A stretch of 40,628 nucleotides of DNA from Alcaligenaceae bacterium. Lineage in GTDB: Bacteria > Pseudomonadota > Gammaproteobacteria > Burkholderiales > Burkholderiaceae_B. The DNA is taken from NCBI GenBank assembly GCA_947378965.1, contig CANCMG010000033.1, positions 1 through 40,628 on the forward strand, read 5' to 3'. The notes under the pieces were generated by a model. The model saw nothing but the letters and a program-made list of their open reading frames with translations, made no database searches and was not told the DNA's origin. Position numbers and translations under genes: made by a program. Shown one piece after another: positions 39,748 through 40,628 of the stretch (positions are counted from its first letter, which is position 1; every line of letters starts with the position of its first letter).

Positions 39748-40029
39748 ATGAAAGCGATTTGGAATGGTGAAGTTCTAGCCGAGTCTAATGACACGGTGGT
39801 TGTTGAAGGCAATCACTATTTTCCCAGTTCTGCCTTAAAGACAGAGTTTTTTAAACCATCCTCCAAGCAAACAATCTGTTCCTGGAAGGGCACTGCGCAT
39901 TACTATGACGTCTTAGTCAAGGGCGAGTTGAACAAAGAAGCGGCGTGGTTCTATCCCCATCCTAAGGTCGAGGCCAATCAGATTTTGGGCTACGTCGCGT
40001 TTTGGAAGGGCGTTGACGTTCGCGCTTGA
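39748..40029 (+). CDS. DUF427 domain protein
   Basis: 93 residues, a single DUF427 domain: MKAIWNGEVLAESNDTVVVEGNHYFP, then CSWKGTAHYYDVLV and AWFYPHPKVEANQILGYVAFWKGV. The small beta-tent fold has no established activity. It is divergent from egtD and followed 73 bases later by a YgiQ-family gene. Function unknown. Confidence 0.9.
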   Translation: MKAIWNGEVLAESNDTVVVEGNHYFPSSALKTEFFKPSSKQTICSWKGTAHYYDVLVKGELNKEAAWFYPHPKVEANQILGYVAFWKGVDVRA

Positions 40030-40102
40030 CCGTAAGACTTGCAGGGGCTAGCTGCCTAAGATAGCTGACATTGCGTACAATCGGACTGATTAAGCGACCG
40101 AT

Positions 40103-40628
40103 ATGACCACCTACGCAGACGTTTCTCTCTTTCCACGTAATGCCAAGCCCCTGAGCAGCTATCGCAAGTTCTGGGCGGCGCGTTTTGGCGTGGCTCCCTT
40201 TTTGCCGATGAGTCGCGCCGAGATGACTCAGCTCGGCTGGGATAGCTGTGACATCATCATTGTCACGGGCGACGCCTATGTTGATCACCCCAGCTTTGGC
40301 ATGGCGGTGATTGGGCGGATGCTTGAAAATCAAGGTTTTCGTGTCGGCATCATCGCGCAACCCGACTGGCAAAGTGCTGAACCGTTTAAAGCTCTAGGTA
40401 AGCCTAATCTGTTTTTTGGCGTGACCGCGGGCAACATGGATTCGATGATCAATCGCTACACCGCTGATCGCAAAATGCGCAGCGATGATGCGTACACTGC
40501 AGGTGACGTTGGGGGCAAGCGCCCCGACCGTGCTGCCATTGTGTACACGCAACGGTGCAAAGAAGCGTACAAAGAGACACCAGTGATTTTGGGTGGCATC
40601 GAGGGCTCCTTGCGCCGTATTGCCCACT
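40103..40628 (+). CDS. YgiQ-family (UPF0313) radical SAM protein, N-terminal part
   Basis: Open from ATG 40103 to the right edge, about 175 residues, with no stop. [55 protein letters not shown] and [16 protein letters not shown] are the conserved N-terminal blocks of Ygi[15 protein letters not shown] ends the visible part. The radical SAM CxxxCxxC lies beyond the edge. The usual motif has GGIEASLRRIAHY, here with Gly for Ala. Substrate unknown. Confidence 0.92.
   Translation, partial: MTTYADVSLFPRNAKPLSSYRKFWAARFGVAPFLPMSRAEMTQLGWDSCDIIIVTGDAYVDHPSFGMAVIGRMLENQGFRVGIIAQPDWQSAEPFKALGKPNLFFGVTAGNMDSMINRYTADRKMRSDDAYTAGDVGGKRPDRAAIVYTQRCKEAYKETPVILGGIEGSLRRIAH

Noticed and set aside
39962-40372. 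136-residue minus-strand frame
   Set aside because: Shadow of the YgiQ-family gene, which is clearly coding on the plus strand.

Overview
The window looks like chromosomal DNA of a betaproteobacterium, most likely Burkholderiales and plausibly near Alcaligenaceae. This is inferred from the density of Bug-type (TctC family) solute-binding proteins: seven intact and one decayed in 40 kb, none next to TctA/TctB membrane genes. They sit among short-chain dehydrogenases, an amidase, MmgE/PrpD proteins and a Liv-type ABC transporter. Coding is on both strands in short catabolic operons, with no phage, plasmid or complete insertion sequence.

Layout. Positions 1-2.8 kb hold a HepT relic running off the left edge, a class I glutamine amidotransferase, a collapsed mqsR-mqsA locus and a HigB/HigA-ImmA pair whose toxin has lost its middle. 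Positions 3.0-6.3 kb hold two Bug proteins and an SDR dehydrogenase. Positions 6.3-6.8 kb hold a second ruined mqsR-mqsA copy, complementary to the first. Then come a gamma-glutamyltransferase-like enzyme and an intact MntA-HepT toxin-antitoxin pair flanked by direct repeats of a tRNA 3' end. Next are an Old Yellow Enzyme family oxidoreductase, a bacterial pentameric ligand-gated ion channel homologue (11.0-12.0 kb), and a 440-base stretch with two copies of a small-peptide leader, a 20-base perfect palindrome and a deletion relic of the oxidoreductase gene.

Positions 12.4-19.4 kb are a catabolic stretch: four Bug proteins, a Bug relic, an amidase and a quinone oxidoreductase. Positions 19.6-22.4 kb hold an FGE-sulfatase-fold secreted protein, a VOC protein, a GST and a cupin. 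At 22.4-27.2 kb, a tight Bug - MmgE/PrpD - DehI-like operon is divergent from a paralogous MmgE/PrpD gene across 38-base tandem repeats with palindromic cores. Positions 27.5-32.1 kb are a complete branched-chain-type ABC transporter (SBP, two permeases, two ATPases).

Positions 32.3-34.6 kb are a three-gene operon (beta-hydroxyacid dehydrogenase, SDR, carboxymuconolactone decarboxylase-like) with regular tandem repeats in its gaps, including a 47-base repeat that creates a chain of overlapping mini-ORFs. Positions 34.8-37.3 kb hold a decayed sulfatase and a methyltransferase stub beside an intact arylsulfatase. Positions 37.5-40.6 kb carry egtB and egtD (ergothioneine), a DUF427 gene and the start of a YgiQ-family radical SAM gene cut by the window edge.

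Two themes recur. One is toxin-antitoxin loci in several stages of decay, sharing near-identical fragments. The other is short tandem duplications (20, 25, 38, 43 and 47 bases) in gene gaps. The most novel candidates are the ion-channel homologue with its neighbouring peptide ORFs, the Bug-PrpD-DehI operon, the mini-ORF chain, and the tRNA-end-flanked MntA-HepT islet.
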